A stretch of 64,000 nt of DNA from Aquilaria yunnanensis (GCA_039654915.1 CM077594.1:108514893-108578892); one strand, 5' to 3'. Positions 35,477 to 48,453 are shown, counted from the stretch's first letter. The notes: generated by a model from the sequence alone, not told the origin. Numbers and translations are program-made.

Positions 35477-38400
35477 ACATTCCCTAGCTAGAATCGCACG
35501 TGGTAAATCAGCAAAGCAAATAATCAGCAAATTGGATAAAATCTAAACTAAAGCTCAGCAACCTGATCAGAATTATTAACGAGAATATCACTAAGTTTGA
35601 CCAAGTCCTAGCTAATGACTTACTTGACCCCAAATCAACTCTAACACTGCTTAATTTCCAGACCAACGGTGCGAGAACGATCGAGCACGCCTACTTAGCT
35701 TCTTGAATCGATTCTTTGGTTTAGAAAAAGGAAAAAACTTGCGACCAACAAAGAAATTTAAAATATCGACTTAGCCAGAGAGGAATCGACCAGCACGATT
35801 AACTCCGAACAAGATTTCCTCTGTCAGCCCAGCATGATCAGTCAGTCCTTCAAGAAAATTCTGACACAAATGGTCGACGTCGTCCGGTGACTTGATAGCC
35901 AGCGTATCCTAAATTCCAGGAAGTTGGGCACGCGGAGATTTCGTGTTGACGTTTCATTTTCAACTTATCAAACAATCCCGATCCCATTTCTTACCATTTT
36001 TTGATTAATTGAAGATCACACAATCTAATCGGATTTTTTATGTGTGCACTCTAGTTTGTCATTACAATTCCATTTGCGTCCTGTTGAATAGGGAAGACAA
36101 TAGATAGAATGTGGATAGGATAATATTAAATTTGCATCCTGTTCATCATATTGGATACTCAATTAATATCATAATCACCATCCATTGAATTTAAAATTTT
36201 AATATTCATATCCTATATATTTTAAGGCGAGTAGAATAAGGTAAAAACCATCAACCCGCCACATACTATCATAACAGAAAACAGTAATTTTACAATAAAG
36301 TACTATAATAAAAAGTATTAAAATAATCTTGGAGAAAAATGATATCAATAATAAGATATTCACATAGTGCAATAAAGATATATGTACCTAAACAAAAAAA
36401 AATATTCATGTGAGACCTCACAGTAAAAAATAATACATGTAAAAGATATGACTCTAGGTCACCAAGCCAAACTCATATCCATCATCTCTATGTGGATGTT
36501 GGCACTTGGGTACACCACTTCAAATAGAAAGCAAACTCTATTAAAAGCAAGCTATATTCATATAGAATCACATTCAAACTTCAATCTTATAATGGACGGC
36601 CTTCTTTGACAATAAGAAGGGATGAACAACAAATGTATTGTTTGATGAGTTTTTAGAAGACATGTTTGATCATACAAAGCTTATTTTGAAACAATATCTA
36701 GCAAACCATTGAATATAAGAAGGGAAATTACACTACTGTAGATCATCTAGCAGATCGTATGTGTGTGTGTGTGTATGTGGATGTCTGTCTCTCTCTAGAG
36801 TAGAATACAGGGTGAGTAAGCTTAAACCCGTATCCTATCCATATCCAACAGGCATGATAAAAAAAAATTAACATCGGCTCCATATCTATTTAATTGTAAA
36901 AAAAATCTACCCATAGAATATGAAACAGGCGGATATCCGTTGACATTCCTATTGTTGATTCCTTACATTTTAAAATGCTATCATCCCAAGTTGTGTCACC
37001 TAAGTGCATTTCATATACATTTCCAAGGTAAAAATATATGTGGTTATCAAATTTTTATAAATGTTCTTACCCAATCTGTAGTTAACCAGGAAAAAAAAAT
37101 AGATACTAGCTAGCTAGTTTGGTATGTCAATGTTAAGGGTTAATGAATTAGCTACTAATGTGGGCTTGGGTTTAATAATTATCTCGGGTTTCTTACCCTC
37201 GACTAGTTGCACATAAATTGTAATTTAAGGGCCAATTCGGGTTGTGTATACACATTATTCACCCTCATTTTGACCAAACATTTTCATTAACCAGACTAGG
37301 TTCATAATCAACTTAGCCCCTTTTGTTAAATTTATTTATGCCATTGCCACTACCTCACTTTCTGAAATAACCTCAACTAAGTTTTTTCTTGTGACACCAA
37401 AATCAGAATATCGCCATGGTCTGTCCGCAGCCTAATCCCCTATGAGCTCTATTCTCTCCTGATCGTCGTCCTCCGTTGTGACGGCTACATGTTTCTGGGC
37501 ATGTGTAGGCTTCTCCTGTGCTCACATTGCGCCACTATTGCCTCCCGATTTCAACCTAGAGTCATTGCCGATGGGATATGCTAGCCACAATTGTGTCCAC
37601 TTTGCCATCATCCCACCCCCTAGTGCATGTGTCGTTTGCCCCCACCTGGGATCTTAGAAGCCCTTAAAAAGATCCATGTAATTAAACCAAGCAACCAACT
37701 TACTTCGTCAGTGAAACTTGAACCTTTGCGATTAAATTTTGCAACAAAATTTCTACATCAAACCATAAACATAAGATTGATGTGGGTAGATCCATGAAAT
37801 AAGATCAACAAAATGGCATGAAAATCATATACCAAAACTAGAGCAGACAAAAATATGAAGTAGGGAATAAATAAAACTCAGGCCTACCCAATTTTAAGTG
37901 AGATTTTGAAATCTTGGAGAAGGTCCTAATTTCTGATGGATTTCACGTAATACAACTTACCCTTGGACAACATCACTAACCATCTGAACGGTGAACCAAT
38001 CTAGTTGCCGGAGCTGTGACCTTTCGAGACGGGGCGATGGCGATGATGATGGGAACCAGGAAACGCTACATGGTTGAGAGAATTTGGAGAAGAAGATCAA
38101 CCCCAAACCTTTTCTTGTCAATCGTATGTTTACAAGGTGGAAACCAGTGGCAACTTGTAATAACAATGAAATTATGGGCTAGTTTTGTTAAACATATCAG
38201 GTTGCCCCAGCTCCACATGAGCCACGTGAGGCAAAAGACACAAACCCAGGTGTCTATTTTTAGCAAATGAATTGGCCCTAAGTTAACTAACTGGTATTAG
38301 TCAATTTGTCACATATATTGACATTTGAGTGTTTACCAATTTGTCACATATATATACCGATGTCTAGGGTCAATCGATCTCATTGTAGATGAGATCTAAT

Positions 38401-39806
38401 AGTTTATTTTTTATTTGAAAAAGAATAGCGGTGGTTCAGGAAGCAAGAAAAGGCAAAAGTTTCAACAATCAAATGGATAGGACTAGAGGTGTTAACGAGT
38501 TGGACTTTTATCGGATAGCTTGAGTTTGAGCTCGAATTAAGACCTATTGAACTGAAGCTCAAGCCAAAAACTGTGACCAGAAATTTAAGGGGCAAGCTTA
38601 GGCTAGCTAGTACCCGGCTCCATACGGTGTCAAGCCTATGGGGCCTCCTTGGCCTTTGATTTCGAAACTGAACTGCCCGCATGCCTAACCTAATTACCTG
38701 TGAGGCTGCGACCCATGCAATGCAAAACCATTCCCTCACAATTCAGACTCACAATATTCCTAAAACTTAAGCCCGCCGCCGAGTCCCGGCCATCCACCAA
38801 GAGTCCACCATCGATGGCTAAGGGCGACGCCGCCGCGGAGTCCCGACCATTCACCAGGACCACCACGATCTCCTGCTAAGGGCGACAACGCACCCCAAGC
38901 TCGACGCCGACGACGATGACCCCGCGACCGGTGCCCATTTCTCCAAGTATCTGCTCCAATATGCTATAATTTACCGGGCATAAGTTTCTGTAAAGCTTGT
39001 TTGACTGGTATCGCTTCTCTTTCTTTTGTTCTTTTTCCACTTCTTACTACATAAAAACCGAAGTCATGAATATTGGCTGCTCAGTTAAGAAAATCAATAG
39101 TTGACCACCCCCTTTATCTCAAGTCACCATGCTGCTTTTCTATAGGTTTGTTGTTCCGAAAATCACCCTAATTTTGCTCATGATCTTAGCTGCAGGTACC
39201 CCAGTCTTAGTGGGTTTAGGGAAAATCTTTGAGGGGTTCGAATGCTTTTCTTCGATCAATTGAAAGAGATTGATAATGTAGCGAAGTTCAAATGATTTTG
39301 TATTGCACCCCAAAACCAATAGATTCAACAAGAAAAAAAGTATGAAAGAAGAGTAGCAACAATCGAAGAAGTATTTCTTTAAATCTGAAACAAGTATTGC
39401 ATTAATTCGACAGTGTTCAAAGAAAACCAGTGGTGCTATGGTCATGGATTTGTATAGAATTTGTACACATCCATATATATATATATATAGCAAGCATTAG
39501 CTTACAATGCAAATCAGTAAAGAATGTAAAGGTTGTGATCAAGGGGTACTGCTGGGGCAGGCATTAGTTGGTGTCTTAATTCTAATTTGGTGCATATGTT
39601 TCTCCATGTGGAACTCAACTGTAACCCTTGAGAGTCTTTGAAGCCACTGCAACCTTAACACCAAGGGACGGGCCAGCTTATGGCACAGCTATAAGATCGA
39701 CGAAGAAAATGAGAGCTGAAAAAAGGGCTTTAGCATAGATAATGAATAAGCAGAATGGACAAACAAAAAACAAAAAATTCAAATCAGCATCAGTCTGAAG
39801 CATTTA
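35477..39806. other. Intergenic DNA, no gene that can be supported
   Basis: GC-moderate patches at 35490-35960, 37400-37680 and 38770-38950 suggest old coding or promoter debris, but no frame resembles a known protein. The 38770-38900 patch has a degenerate tandem repeat built on 'gagtcccg.ccat.cacca' and 'gctaagggcgac'. A short GT microsatellite lies near 36758-36776 and a TA tract at 39472-39488. The segment 36050-36960 has repeated phrases about 'gcatcctgttg' and 'ggatatccg' typical of dispersed repeats. Confidence 0.4.
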
Positions 39807-40102
39807 GGTGGCGTTTAGTTGTAGAAAATTTTCCCATTTCTCTTTTTCAAATTTTCTTTGATGAAAGTTTGAGTGTATGGCATGTTTCAAGGATGTGAAA
39901 AATTTTGTTTTCTAAACTTTAAAAAACTCATGTGTTAAAATGGAAAACATCTAAAACAATGTTTTCTACTTTATAACATGAGTTTTTTAAAATTTAGAAA
40001 ACAAGGTTTTCTACATTCTTAAATCTAGCTATGCACTCAAACTTCTACCAAAGAAAATTTAGAAAAGAAAAATAAGAAAAATTTTCATATCCAAACACCA
40101 CC
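39807..40102. mobile_element. Tourist-type MITE (PIF/Harbinger), copy 1
   Basis: 296 bp with terminal inverted repeats (GGTGGCGTTTAG left; inverted right GGTGGTGTTTGG) and a TTA target duplication on both sides (39804-39806 and 40103-40105). The whole element is a near palindrome, with inner arms 'tgttttctaaactttaaaa' and its complement. A close copy of exactly the same length lies at 59373-59668. Confidence 0.85.
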
Positions 40103-41439
40103 TTAGTTTTGCTAAGCCGCACATGTAACATAAACATGCAACTCCCGTTGTGAGTTTATCCAGATATCTGTGTTTGTTGAGGGCGGTTTCTGTTCTGTTC
40201 GTTTGTAAGAACTGTAGATTTTAAAAATGAATTGAGTATACAGCTTTCCCTTAATCTGTGATCATATATTGGCAGAATGTAATCAATTCTTGTTATTGTT
40301 ATACTATTATGATGTCAGAAACAAAGAAGTGAGAGTCGTTTTGGCTGATATTAACACCCAATACCCAGCTCCTACTGAAGAACAAGACTGCTACTACTGA
40401 TACTAAAGGCCCCAACGTGAGCTTGATGAATTTTCTCAACATATATATTATGTTGTTCTTCCAACTTGCCTGCATTTGACTTTAGGGACAAGGTTCCAAA
40501 TCCAAAAACTGACAACGAAATGCTTGTAGGTATTAATGCACATACAGATACAGTGAATCACAAGATTTGTCCATGTGTTAAGACTCCTGCCTGCCTCCAG
40601 TTGCCTTGTCGTAGCCCGTAGGGTACTTGTCGGCATCGGAATATACAAGCGCACGCGTGGATTACTTATAGGATTGTCAAAAAAGTCTCAGACATCTTAC
40701 AGTACTTGTTCTAAACTGGACTGGAGCCAAACATCAACTAATCTGTGAGTCCCTACTCTCCATTCACCCTCCTATTTCTTCCCCTATTCAGTCACGGGAC
40801 CACGTCGATTGTTGCGTCAGAGTTTTCTTTCTGTTGGCAGCACAGTGAGACGGTTCTGCCAATCGAAGGCTAAACATGATCGGTTTCGCTGTCTTTTATC
40901 GGTTTTGTTTAAGTTACTGATATCGATCTCTTTGTTGTTAAATCCAGATTTTGTGGGGATTGGTGTAGAATCTGCTAATGACTATATTGAAATCTCTGGA
41001 AGGCTGGGCCTGCTCTTCCCATAGCCATTAGGGTCCTATAACACGAATTTATGAGTTATGTACAGACTTGGAACACCGGGCCCTATCTTCACATCATCAT
41101 TGTGATTTTCCTTCCGAAATCGTACAGGATGATAGGATTGTAGAAAGTGTAAACACAACTTCCAGAACTCAAATGCTAGAGGGAGCATACTTTATTTCAG
41201 GATAAAACAACGACACCACGTTTAATTCGGCTAATAATATGGCAGCTACGTAAACAAAACAACTGATGCTTAATTATCTATATATCCTATAAAACAGGAC
41301 TTATTGTTGAAGAGATAACTCTTGAAATCTAACAAAATCCTAACAAGGCATGTTGAAGCTCCTGTGCTCCAAGCTAGAATTACACATCGATCCAACGACA
41401 CGGTTGGGACGCTCTACCTACTTTTTATGTTTGTTCCCC
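40103..41439. other. Intergenic DNA, no gene seen
   Basis: The 71-codon frame at 40809-41024 lies in a slightly GC-richer patch and might be an old exon, but it matches no family I know and no splice partners are evident. The rest is AT-rich. Confidence 0.4.
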
Positions 41440-42370
41440 TTCCTTGAAGAACTTAACAATAATGGACCACATTTCATCATTTTTTCGTGTACATGGTTCC
41501 TTATTTGATTACCAGCTCAAGTTTGTCATAAATTGTCCAAAGTTGACATTTCTAGACATTACTGGCAAACCGACATTACTTGTCAGTACTGGAGCATTGA
41601 TCAAATTAATTAATGTACATAGTGGAGAACCCAAACTCTCTAGTTTCAGCTCAAATTCATGCATCCAATGCAGATTTCTTCTCAATCAGGTGGTCGATCA
41701 GAGCAATTAAAATCAAACTAAATTTATCGGATGTGAGATTTCTTGCAGTCCATCTCTTCTCTATTCTCGATCGATCATTAAGCTAAAAGTTTTTATCTGC
41801 CCTTGTCATTCCCTTAATTTATAGGCTCTTCGTGGCCAAGGGGTTCTACTTTCTTTTCAGAACTTTGTTTTCAAATCCTGTACAGGTTGCTTCTATGCTC
41901 GCCAAATCTATCATCATTGTTTCTTTAGGTATGCCTTTTTAAGTTTTCTAATGCCAAACTTGATATGTTTGTTTTTTTGCTTTTTCATCTTCGCTATATA
42001 TACTTATCGAGATTTTGTTCACTTTTTATTTTATGTCTTCCTTTCTATGTCTTAATGTGTGGTCATCAGATGGATAACAAATGGAGAGTACCAAAAGAAA
42101 CTGATGAGCAATTTACAGTGTTTATTCCCGGATGCTTGCTCTCACATCTTGAAATACTTAAATGTCGATTTGATGAGGAATTTGACTTGGGAGTGGAAAG
42201 GTTAATTTCTTTTAGAGAATGGGATGGTGCTGAAGAGGATGATGATTTCTTATACAACATGTTGGGACGATCGATGTTGATCGTGAGGGCACATTGCTGC
42301 AAGCAAGGCTTGACCCTATCAGGGAGTTCCCAAGGGATTCTCCCGATTGTGAGCTTATCTTTCTCTTAAA
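41440..42370 (+). pseudogene. Possible F-box/LRR/FBD-type gene fragment
   Basis: The first piece (about 41500-41710) has 'INCPKLTFLDITGKPTL' then 'STGALIKLINVHSGEPKLSS', the style of the LRR part of plant F-box/FBD proteins. The second piece (about 42066-42369) reads 'DNKWRVPKETDEQFTVFIPG', 'CLLSHLEILKCRFDEEFD' and 'GAEEDDDFLYNMLGRSMLI', similar in plan to an FBD domain (W..P..VP.CLLS.LE followed by a helix ending in ..Y.L). The F-box itself was not found and stops separate the pieces. Such proteins act in SCF ubiquitin ligases when intact. Similarity is by eye and weak. Confidence 0.4.
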
Positions 42371-42711
42371 TTCATTTTGCATCTCTTTGATCAAATTGCG
42401 GAACATTATCTAGGATAGATTTGGTAAGGAGAGTCATCTACCTAGTAATTTAGTATGATATTCATTCAACGATATAACTAGCTGATTGAAGAGAGTCAGA
42501 AACGATGATATAAATCCTCTTAACATTTTAGCTGTTTTTTATCTAGTTAGAAATTCATTAGTATTTTTTTTCTAAATTAAAACACGGCCACATTTCTCAA
42601 GTTTTTTTATTGGATCCATTAGTCCAATAAAACAATTGAAAATAATAATAATAATAAACATTCTGTACAATAGATCTATTGAAACAAAACAGTCACCCTC
42701 GTACATCCTCA

Positions 42712-43040
42712 AAATTAAGACTTAAGAATCTAAAATAACCTATTTTTACTTTTACATTTTTTGCCTAGAATCAAATTTATTTTCAAGTCAATTTTAAGTA
42801 TGTATGGTAATCTTTTGAAAATAATGTTTTTTATATTTTTTTTTAACTTTTTATGAATTTCACTTTTTTTAATGCCTAAAAAATTCATAGAATTTTAATA
42901 ACATCATAAAATTTTACTTTCAATAAATTATTACATCTATATAATATTAGTTTTCAAATAACATTGGTTCGGGACAAGAAATATATCAAAATAAAAATAA
43001 ATTATCTTAGATTAAGTTGAATTAAATTAAAATGAATTAG
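42712..43040. mobile_element. AT-rich MITE family, copy A (left end degraded)
   Basis: It shares 'acctatttttacttttac', a middle part with 'gaatttc'/'aaaattcat', and a right end 'ttaaaatgaattag' with copies at 43371-43604 and 48454-48717. The left terminal repeat is no longer clear. Confidence 0.45.
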
Positions 43041-43370
43041 ATGTAAGTATTTTTCTTATGAACTACTCTCTTCATCTTAAAAAGAACGAACCATATTTCT
43101 TTTTTGTTGTCAAAAAAGGATAAGCTGTTTTCTCATTTAGAAATTTTTAAATCTAATTTACTTTACCCTAATTTAAAATCTCACTTCACAAAGCATAAAT
43201 AAGACTTTTTTTTAATTCTTATTTACACTGTCATTATAGCTAACCCAAAAAGGTTTTTTTTTAATGTTTTAGAGATAAAAATGAAAAAAATATCATAAAT
43301 TACATACACATTAGTCGCCATTCTCAGATACACAATTCATATTTTATGGAATAGAAAAATTTAATTTAGA

Positions 43371-43604
43371 GCTAATTCATTTTAATTTAAATCAACTTAA
43401 TCTAAAATTACCTATTTTTTTTTTCTAATTTTAGGCATTAAAAAAAATTTCATAAAAAAATTAATAAGATTATAAAATTTTATTTTCAATGAATTATTAT
43501 ATCTACATAATATTTATTTTTAAATAAAATTATTTCTAGAAAAAAATATAAAAATAAAAATAATTTATTTTAAGTTAAGTTAATTCAAATTAAAATGAAT
43601 TAGC
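43371..43604. mobile_element. AT-rich MITE family, copy B
   Basis: The left end GCTAATTCATTTTAATTT is repeated exactly, inverted, at the right end. Inner arms ('caacttaatctaaaattacc') also pair imperfectly. No clear target duplication, so the superfamily is open. Confidence 0.65.
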
Positions 43605-44531
43605 ACTAAGAGTGTAAAAAAAAGGCCCATGAGAGTAGAACACACTTGTTGATTATGTGTTTGGGCTCAAGCCCATTCATTTGTCGGGTTTACACCTATA
43701 TTTGATCAGCATCTCATTTGGGCCCATGTATAACGTTTATCCGGTTATATTTTTCGTTTGTCATAGGAAAACCGAAGCCTCGGGAAAAAAAAATTGTGGT
43801 GGAACTTCGATAAAATTTGTTTGCAAATCAAACATTGAAAGTAGCTATTAGAAAAAATTAAAACTTTTAGTCTTTGGAAAATAAATCCCAATTAAAGAAG
43901 TTTCACCCAACTAATTCATTGAATAGAGTTATCATAGCAAATGAATCTCTTTATGGTTCCTTGTCACTCCTTTTTTTTTTTTTTTTCCTTTGTATATAAA
44001 GTATCATCACCTGTCTCTCCACTTTTTATATCTTTGAAGAGTAACGAAATAATTGGGAAAGACTTACAAACAATTAACAATTAACATTAAATGACCGGTT
44101 TGTCTAATATTTGCCCTGAGGGCACATGTTAAGAAGTATTAAGTGAACAAAACGTAAAATGATATTAATTAAATTTAAATGTCCTTTTATATCCAAATTA
44201 TCCTTTTCAAATTAACTCATTGGTTTAATTTCCATTGGCTCCCAACTATCAAAAGTAAATGAATATATTTTTTTATTTTTTTATTTTTACTTTTTCCCAC
44301 TTTGTTCTTTTCCCTCCAACTCTCCTCTACAATTTTCTTTCATATCCCCCGACCCCCTGCTACTACTTTATGTTTATATTATATTTCTTGTACAGTCAAT
44401 AATTCTTTGCATGTTTACCCCTTGATTTTGATACTTTTGTTTAACCTGGAGGTTATGCCCTTTTTTTTTCCATTAAGTTGGAAATGCCATAAATATATAA
44501 ATTATCAATTTAAACACTACTAAAAAATGAC

Positions 44532-44870
44532 ATTTTCAACGGTCATTTCCAACGCGAGGCCGTTGGAAATTTCCTAGTTTCCAACACAAAGCCGTTGGAG
44601 ATCAAGCAATTGGTAATCAATGCGTTGGAAATTGTTATTCCAACGGCCCAAATGAAAGCCGTTGAAAATTCCAACAATCAGCCGTTGGATAAAAAGTCGT
44701 TGGAAATTTCCAACGGCTGCAATTAATTTTTTTTTTCATGTTCCAATGGCTAAATTTCCAACTGCTTGGGCCGTTGGAAAAGTTTCCAACTGCCTAAGCC
44801 GTTGGAATAGGCAGTTGGGTTAGGCAGTTGGAAACTTTTCCATACTTCCAACTGCTTAGGCCGTTTGAAA
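44532..44870. repeat. Left sub-terminal palindrome array of CACTA element 1
   Basis: About a dozen copies of CCAACGG or CCAACTGC in direct and inverted orientation, often paired as TTTCCAAC(G/T)GC then 4-8 bases then the inverted copy. In this superfamily such sub-terminal motifs bind the TNPA-type transposase protein (family knowledge). Confidence 0.9.
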
Positions 44871-45793
44871 TAGTTTTTTTTTTCATATTATTTATTCCAA
44901 TGCTGTTTGTTCCAATAATAATAATATTCCAATTCTGCTTATTCCAATATTATTATTATTACATAAATGATATATTATTATTATATAAATAATTTATATC
45001 TCCCTAACACATTTACAAAAAATTTAAAAAATTATATCTTATATTTACAAAACAAAATTCAAAAACAGGAGGCAAAAACCACAAAATTACAAAAACCGAG
45101 CTAATAATAACAAAATCACAAAAATAAATAAAACTATATCCAGAAAATACAACAAACAGATCCAGAAATAAATACAACAAACCAACAAAAATAAATACAA
45201 CTAAATCTAGAAAATTTTAAAAACAAATACAACAAACAGATCTTCAAACACAGTAAACGATGGCGGAGCGAAATCACCAAGGTGGATGGCGTGTGACAGA
45301 GCCAAGGCGACCGGTGGACGGCGAGCGACGGATCTAGTGTGGATCTGGGCGGAGAACGCGAGCTGAGAGCCGAGAAGAAAACGAACTACGTGCAGTAGAT
45401 CTGGGTGATGAACGGCGAGCGAACGACGAGCAGGCGACGAGCAAACTGCAGAGCAGGCGGTTACGAATGGTAGAACAGATGGCGACAAACGGTCAAGTAG
45501 ATGTCGAGCGGACAGCGACCACTGACGATGAATGGCAGAGCGAGGAGACGGAGGGCAAAGAGGAGACGAAGCACAGAGACGTGGCGGAGCACAGAGAGGA
45601 GATGAAGGGCAGAGATGGCGATGGAGGGCAGAGACGGCGTGAACGGCAGTGTGAGGAAAGGGTGAGAGGAGATAGAGAGGGAGATGAAGCGGCGAGAGCC
45701 TAGAGAGGAGACGAGACAGAGAGGAGGAGACGAGACAAAGAGGAGGGGTTTAAGGAGATGGAGGGTAAGTGAGTAGTATTTATTGTTAGGGTA

Positions 45794-45848
45794 TATATAT
45801 ATATATATATACGTACATATATACATACATACATACATACATGCATAC
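45794..45848. repeat. TA and CATA microsatellite
   Basis: A (TA)n run is followed directly by 'catacatacatac' units inside CACTA element 1. Confidence 0.9.
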
Positions 45849-46028
45849 ATATTATTATAAATATTGATAATAATATTTATAATTATGATATTATATATAT
45901 ATGATACTTATGATACATTATATATTATGATACATTTTAACATATAATATATTATATTATAATAAATTTTATATTATACTAATATATTATGATAAATACA
46001 TATTATCACATATATTATGATAAAATTA

Positions 46029-46455
46029 TTTTCCAACTGCTTAGGCCGTTGGAAACTTAAAATATTTTCCAACGGCCTAGGCAGTTGGAAAAATTGAAAT
46101 ATTTTCCAACGGCCAAAGCTGTTGGAAATAATGTACATTTTAACTTACATAATTTCCAATGGCTTAGGCAATTGGAAAAATAAAAATTTTTTTAACGGCT
46201 TAGGCAATTGGAAAAATAAAAAAAAATTTCAACGGCCTAAGCAGTTGGAAAAATAAAAATATTTTCACCATTGGAAACAATATTTTCCACTGGTTTAGGC
46301 CGTTGGAAAAGTGTCCGTTGGAAATTTTTCAATATTTCCAACGGTCAAGCCATTGGAGATTTTTTTTTGCAAGTGTCAATTTTTTTTCATAGTTTCCAAT
46401 GGCCAAGACTGTTGGAAATTTCCAACGGCTTAGTCTTTGGAAAATTGACCATTGG
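46029..46455. repeat. Right sub-terminal palindrome array of CACTA element 1
   Basis: Repeated TTTCCAACGGCC...GCAGTTGGAAA and related units, for example at 46031, 46068, 46103, 46150, 46228, 46289 and 46335, with spacers of 4-8 bases inside each palindrome. Mirrors the left array. Confidence 0.9.
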
Positions 46456-46481
46456 AAAAAATAAATTTTTTTTTTGTGGTG

Positions 46482-46924
46482 AAACAAATCCAACGATAAC
46501 AGACATATTATGCAAGTTTTCATCATGATATTAGTACAATCTCAGGAAAAAAAATGGGAACAAGAATTCTTTCATATCATCCGCACTTAAAATCTTTTTT
46601 TTATCTAAAATTTTAGAAATGTGATGGTTGAATTTTAATTTTGAAAAAGAATTACTAAATCATTTATTATCTTTAGAAATCTTCTTTTCGTGTCCTTTTT
46701 TTTTTTGTCTTGTATGGTTTCCAAAATAATGAATTATAGTTAGTAGACCCTCAATACAAAAGTTTTCTGTTGGATGTTCTTTCCCACGGAAATAAAGAAA
46801 AATGACAGCAAAATTAGGGGGAGTGGGGGACAGAGAAAGAATGGAGCTAAAGAGATTAGTAATTATGTCAATTAAATTTAGTAAGGGTAATTTGAGAAAA
46901 TAAGAGATTCAACATTAATTGATA
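46482..46924. other. Intergenic DNA between CACTA element 1 and a Stowaway MITE
   Basis: AT-rich with no coding frame. Part of it (46800-46920) may belong to an older inverted-repeat element together with 44097-44300. Confidence 0.4.
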
Positions 46925-47211
46925 CTCCCTCCGTCCCAATTTACTTGAAACGTTTTTTTTTTCACAGAGATTAAGGTGTATGTAATTTGTGTTATTTTTT
47001 TATGTAGTGAAAGTTTAAATAATGATTAAAAAAAATTCTTTTTTGGGTTTTATACAATGAGAGATTGGGTGGAGATTAAAAAAAAAGTCTTTATTGAGTT
47101 TTGTGTAAAAGGATAATTTAATTATTTAAATTTTTTCAAAAGAGAAAATGTTTCAACATTTTGGGATATTCCAAAAAAGAATACGTTTCAAGTAAATTGG
47201 GATGGAGAGAG
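46925..47211. mobile_element. Stowaway MITE, 287 bp
   Basis: The left CTCCCTCCGTCCCAATTTAC and inverted right CTCTCTCCATCCCAATTTAC match closely and continue into CTTGAAACGT. TA target duplications flank it (46923-46924 and 47212-47213). Classic size and termini for the family; no coding capacity. Confidence 0.9.
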
Positions 47212-47213
47212 TA

Positions 47214-47967
47214 TTATTTTACTTTTTCAATGATAATTAAGTATTCATTTAATGGTTCTTAACATGATAGACAAACCCATGAAAGACAACATTTAGTATT
47301 AAAAATTTAGAAGATTATCCAATTTAAACTCGAACACTAATTACCAATGTTCTTATCAAACAGTACCGTCGTTTTTATTGACTTGTATTATCCATTTATC
47401 TCCTTAATGTCGCAAGTCGAGGCAAAAAAGTTTGAACACATATGTAAGAGACAATGACGGCAGGACCAAAAACTACTACAGCGTGAGCAATAGAGTGCTA
47501 GGACTTGCATCGCCTAATTAATAAACAAACAAAATTTAAAAAGAAACACCATCTATAGCTGAGAAGATTAAACTCAAATAAAACATCTAAATCGGGTGTC
47601 CCTATTTTCCTTATCCCTGTACATTTTGTCTAGCTATATGATCTAATATTTGATTTAGAAGTAAAAGAGTCAAAACTTCAATCTTTTCTGCATAAGTGAT
47701 TTTCCCACTTAAAATTCTGTATAAACCCTAATTTCTTCGAGATTATTACAAGCCTAATTTTTGTGACTTCCTTACAATGAAGCATCCGCTGTTTTAAAAT
47801 AAACAAGCGAAGAAATTAATTAATGTGGGTGCCCGGAGAACAAGAAATAGATTTCAGTTTTTGTGAATTAAATCCTCATATCGTGTAATAGCTCAAGATA
47901 ATTATATATCCTTTTTTTTTTCTAGAAATTCAGGATAATTTTATATCCATAATATGAATTTAAGATA
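47214..47967. other. AT-rich intergenic DNA, no gene seen
   Basis: Only short frames with no recognisable similarity. 47255-47278 holds the inverted counterpart of the 'ggtttgtcta...catgttaagaa' phrase at 44097. Confidence 0.45.
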
Positions 47968-47969
47968 TA

Positions 47970-48202
47970 CTCTCTCTATTCTAAATTTTTTGTGCAATTT
48001 ACTTTTTAGCAATTAATTTATAATTTTTTATTTTTAATATTTTAGTGTATAAATGAAAAAACTTTATATATGAATAATAAATCAAGACCTATAGTGTCTA
48101 AATATATGTTTTAATTTTTTTTAGCAAATGATAATATAAATTAATTCAAGTCAAATTAATAAAAAAAAATCAAATTAAGCAAAGAAAATGGAACGAAGAG
48201 CG
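47970..48202. mobile_element. Degenerate Stowaway-like MITE, 233 bp
   Basis: The left CTCTCTCTATTC and inverted right CGCTCTTCGTTCC resemble the CTCCCTCCGTTCC consensus, and TA flanks both sides (47968-47969, 48203-48204). The terminal match is imperfect, so the call is moderate. Confidence 0.5.
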
Positions 48203-48453
48203 TATATTTCACCACTTAACCAATAACTTAGAGTTAAAATCACTCAAATAATTTCGAACAACTAGCTAGCTAGCTATTTAATTCTAGCTGCTGGTTGTTA
48301 TGTTATTTTAGGAATCACAGAAATTGGACTAGGCTCAACCAATACAAGCCGCCATACAGCCCATAATTTAGAAAATACTCCAGTTTCATGATTCGCATTA
48401 TAAAATAAGTATGAACAACCGAGTTTAACAGTAGTTAATTAGGAAGAAAACTA

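Larger units (their letters stand above)
42371..44514. other. AT-rich intergenic DNA rich in MITE debris
   Basis: No gene seen. Two copies of an inverted-repeat element (about 42712-43040 and 43371-43604) account for part of it. 44097-44200 carries 'ggtttgtcta' and 'catgttaagaa' phrases that reappear inverted near 47255-47278. A homopolymer T tract lies at 43970-43986. Confidence 0.5.
44515..46481. mobile_element. CACTA (En/Spm) element 1, non-autonomous, 1967 bp
   Basis: It starts CACTACTAAAAAA and ends TTTTTTGTGGTG, an imperfect CACTA terminal inverted repeat. The flanking triplet AAA is present on both sides (44512-44514 and 46482-46484), as the 3-bp target duplication of the superfamily requires. 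Both ends carry dense arrays of CCAACGGC/GCCGTTGG. The interior has a purine-rich, GC-richer block (45255-45770) that reads on the minus strand like a CT-rich leader of a gene. There is no transposase, so it would move only in trans. Confidence 0.85.

Noticed and set aside
40809..41024. 71-codon plus-strand frame as a gene
   Set aside because: No similarity recognised and no supporting exon structure; described only as intergenic.
45207..45850. Two long minus-strand frames and a plus-strand 78-codon frame
   Set aside because: Located in CACTA element 1; the frames arise from a purine/pyrimidine-biased block and TA/CATA repeats.
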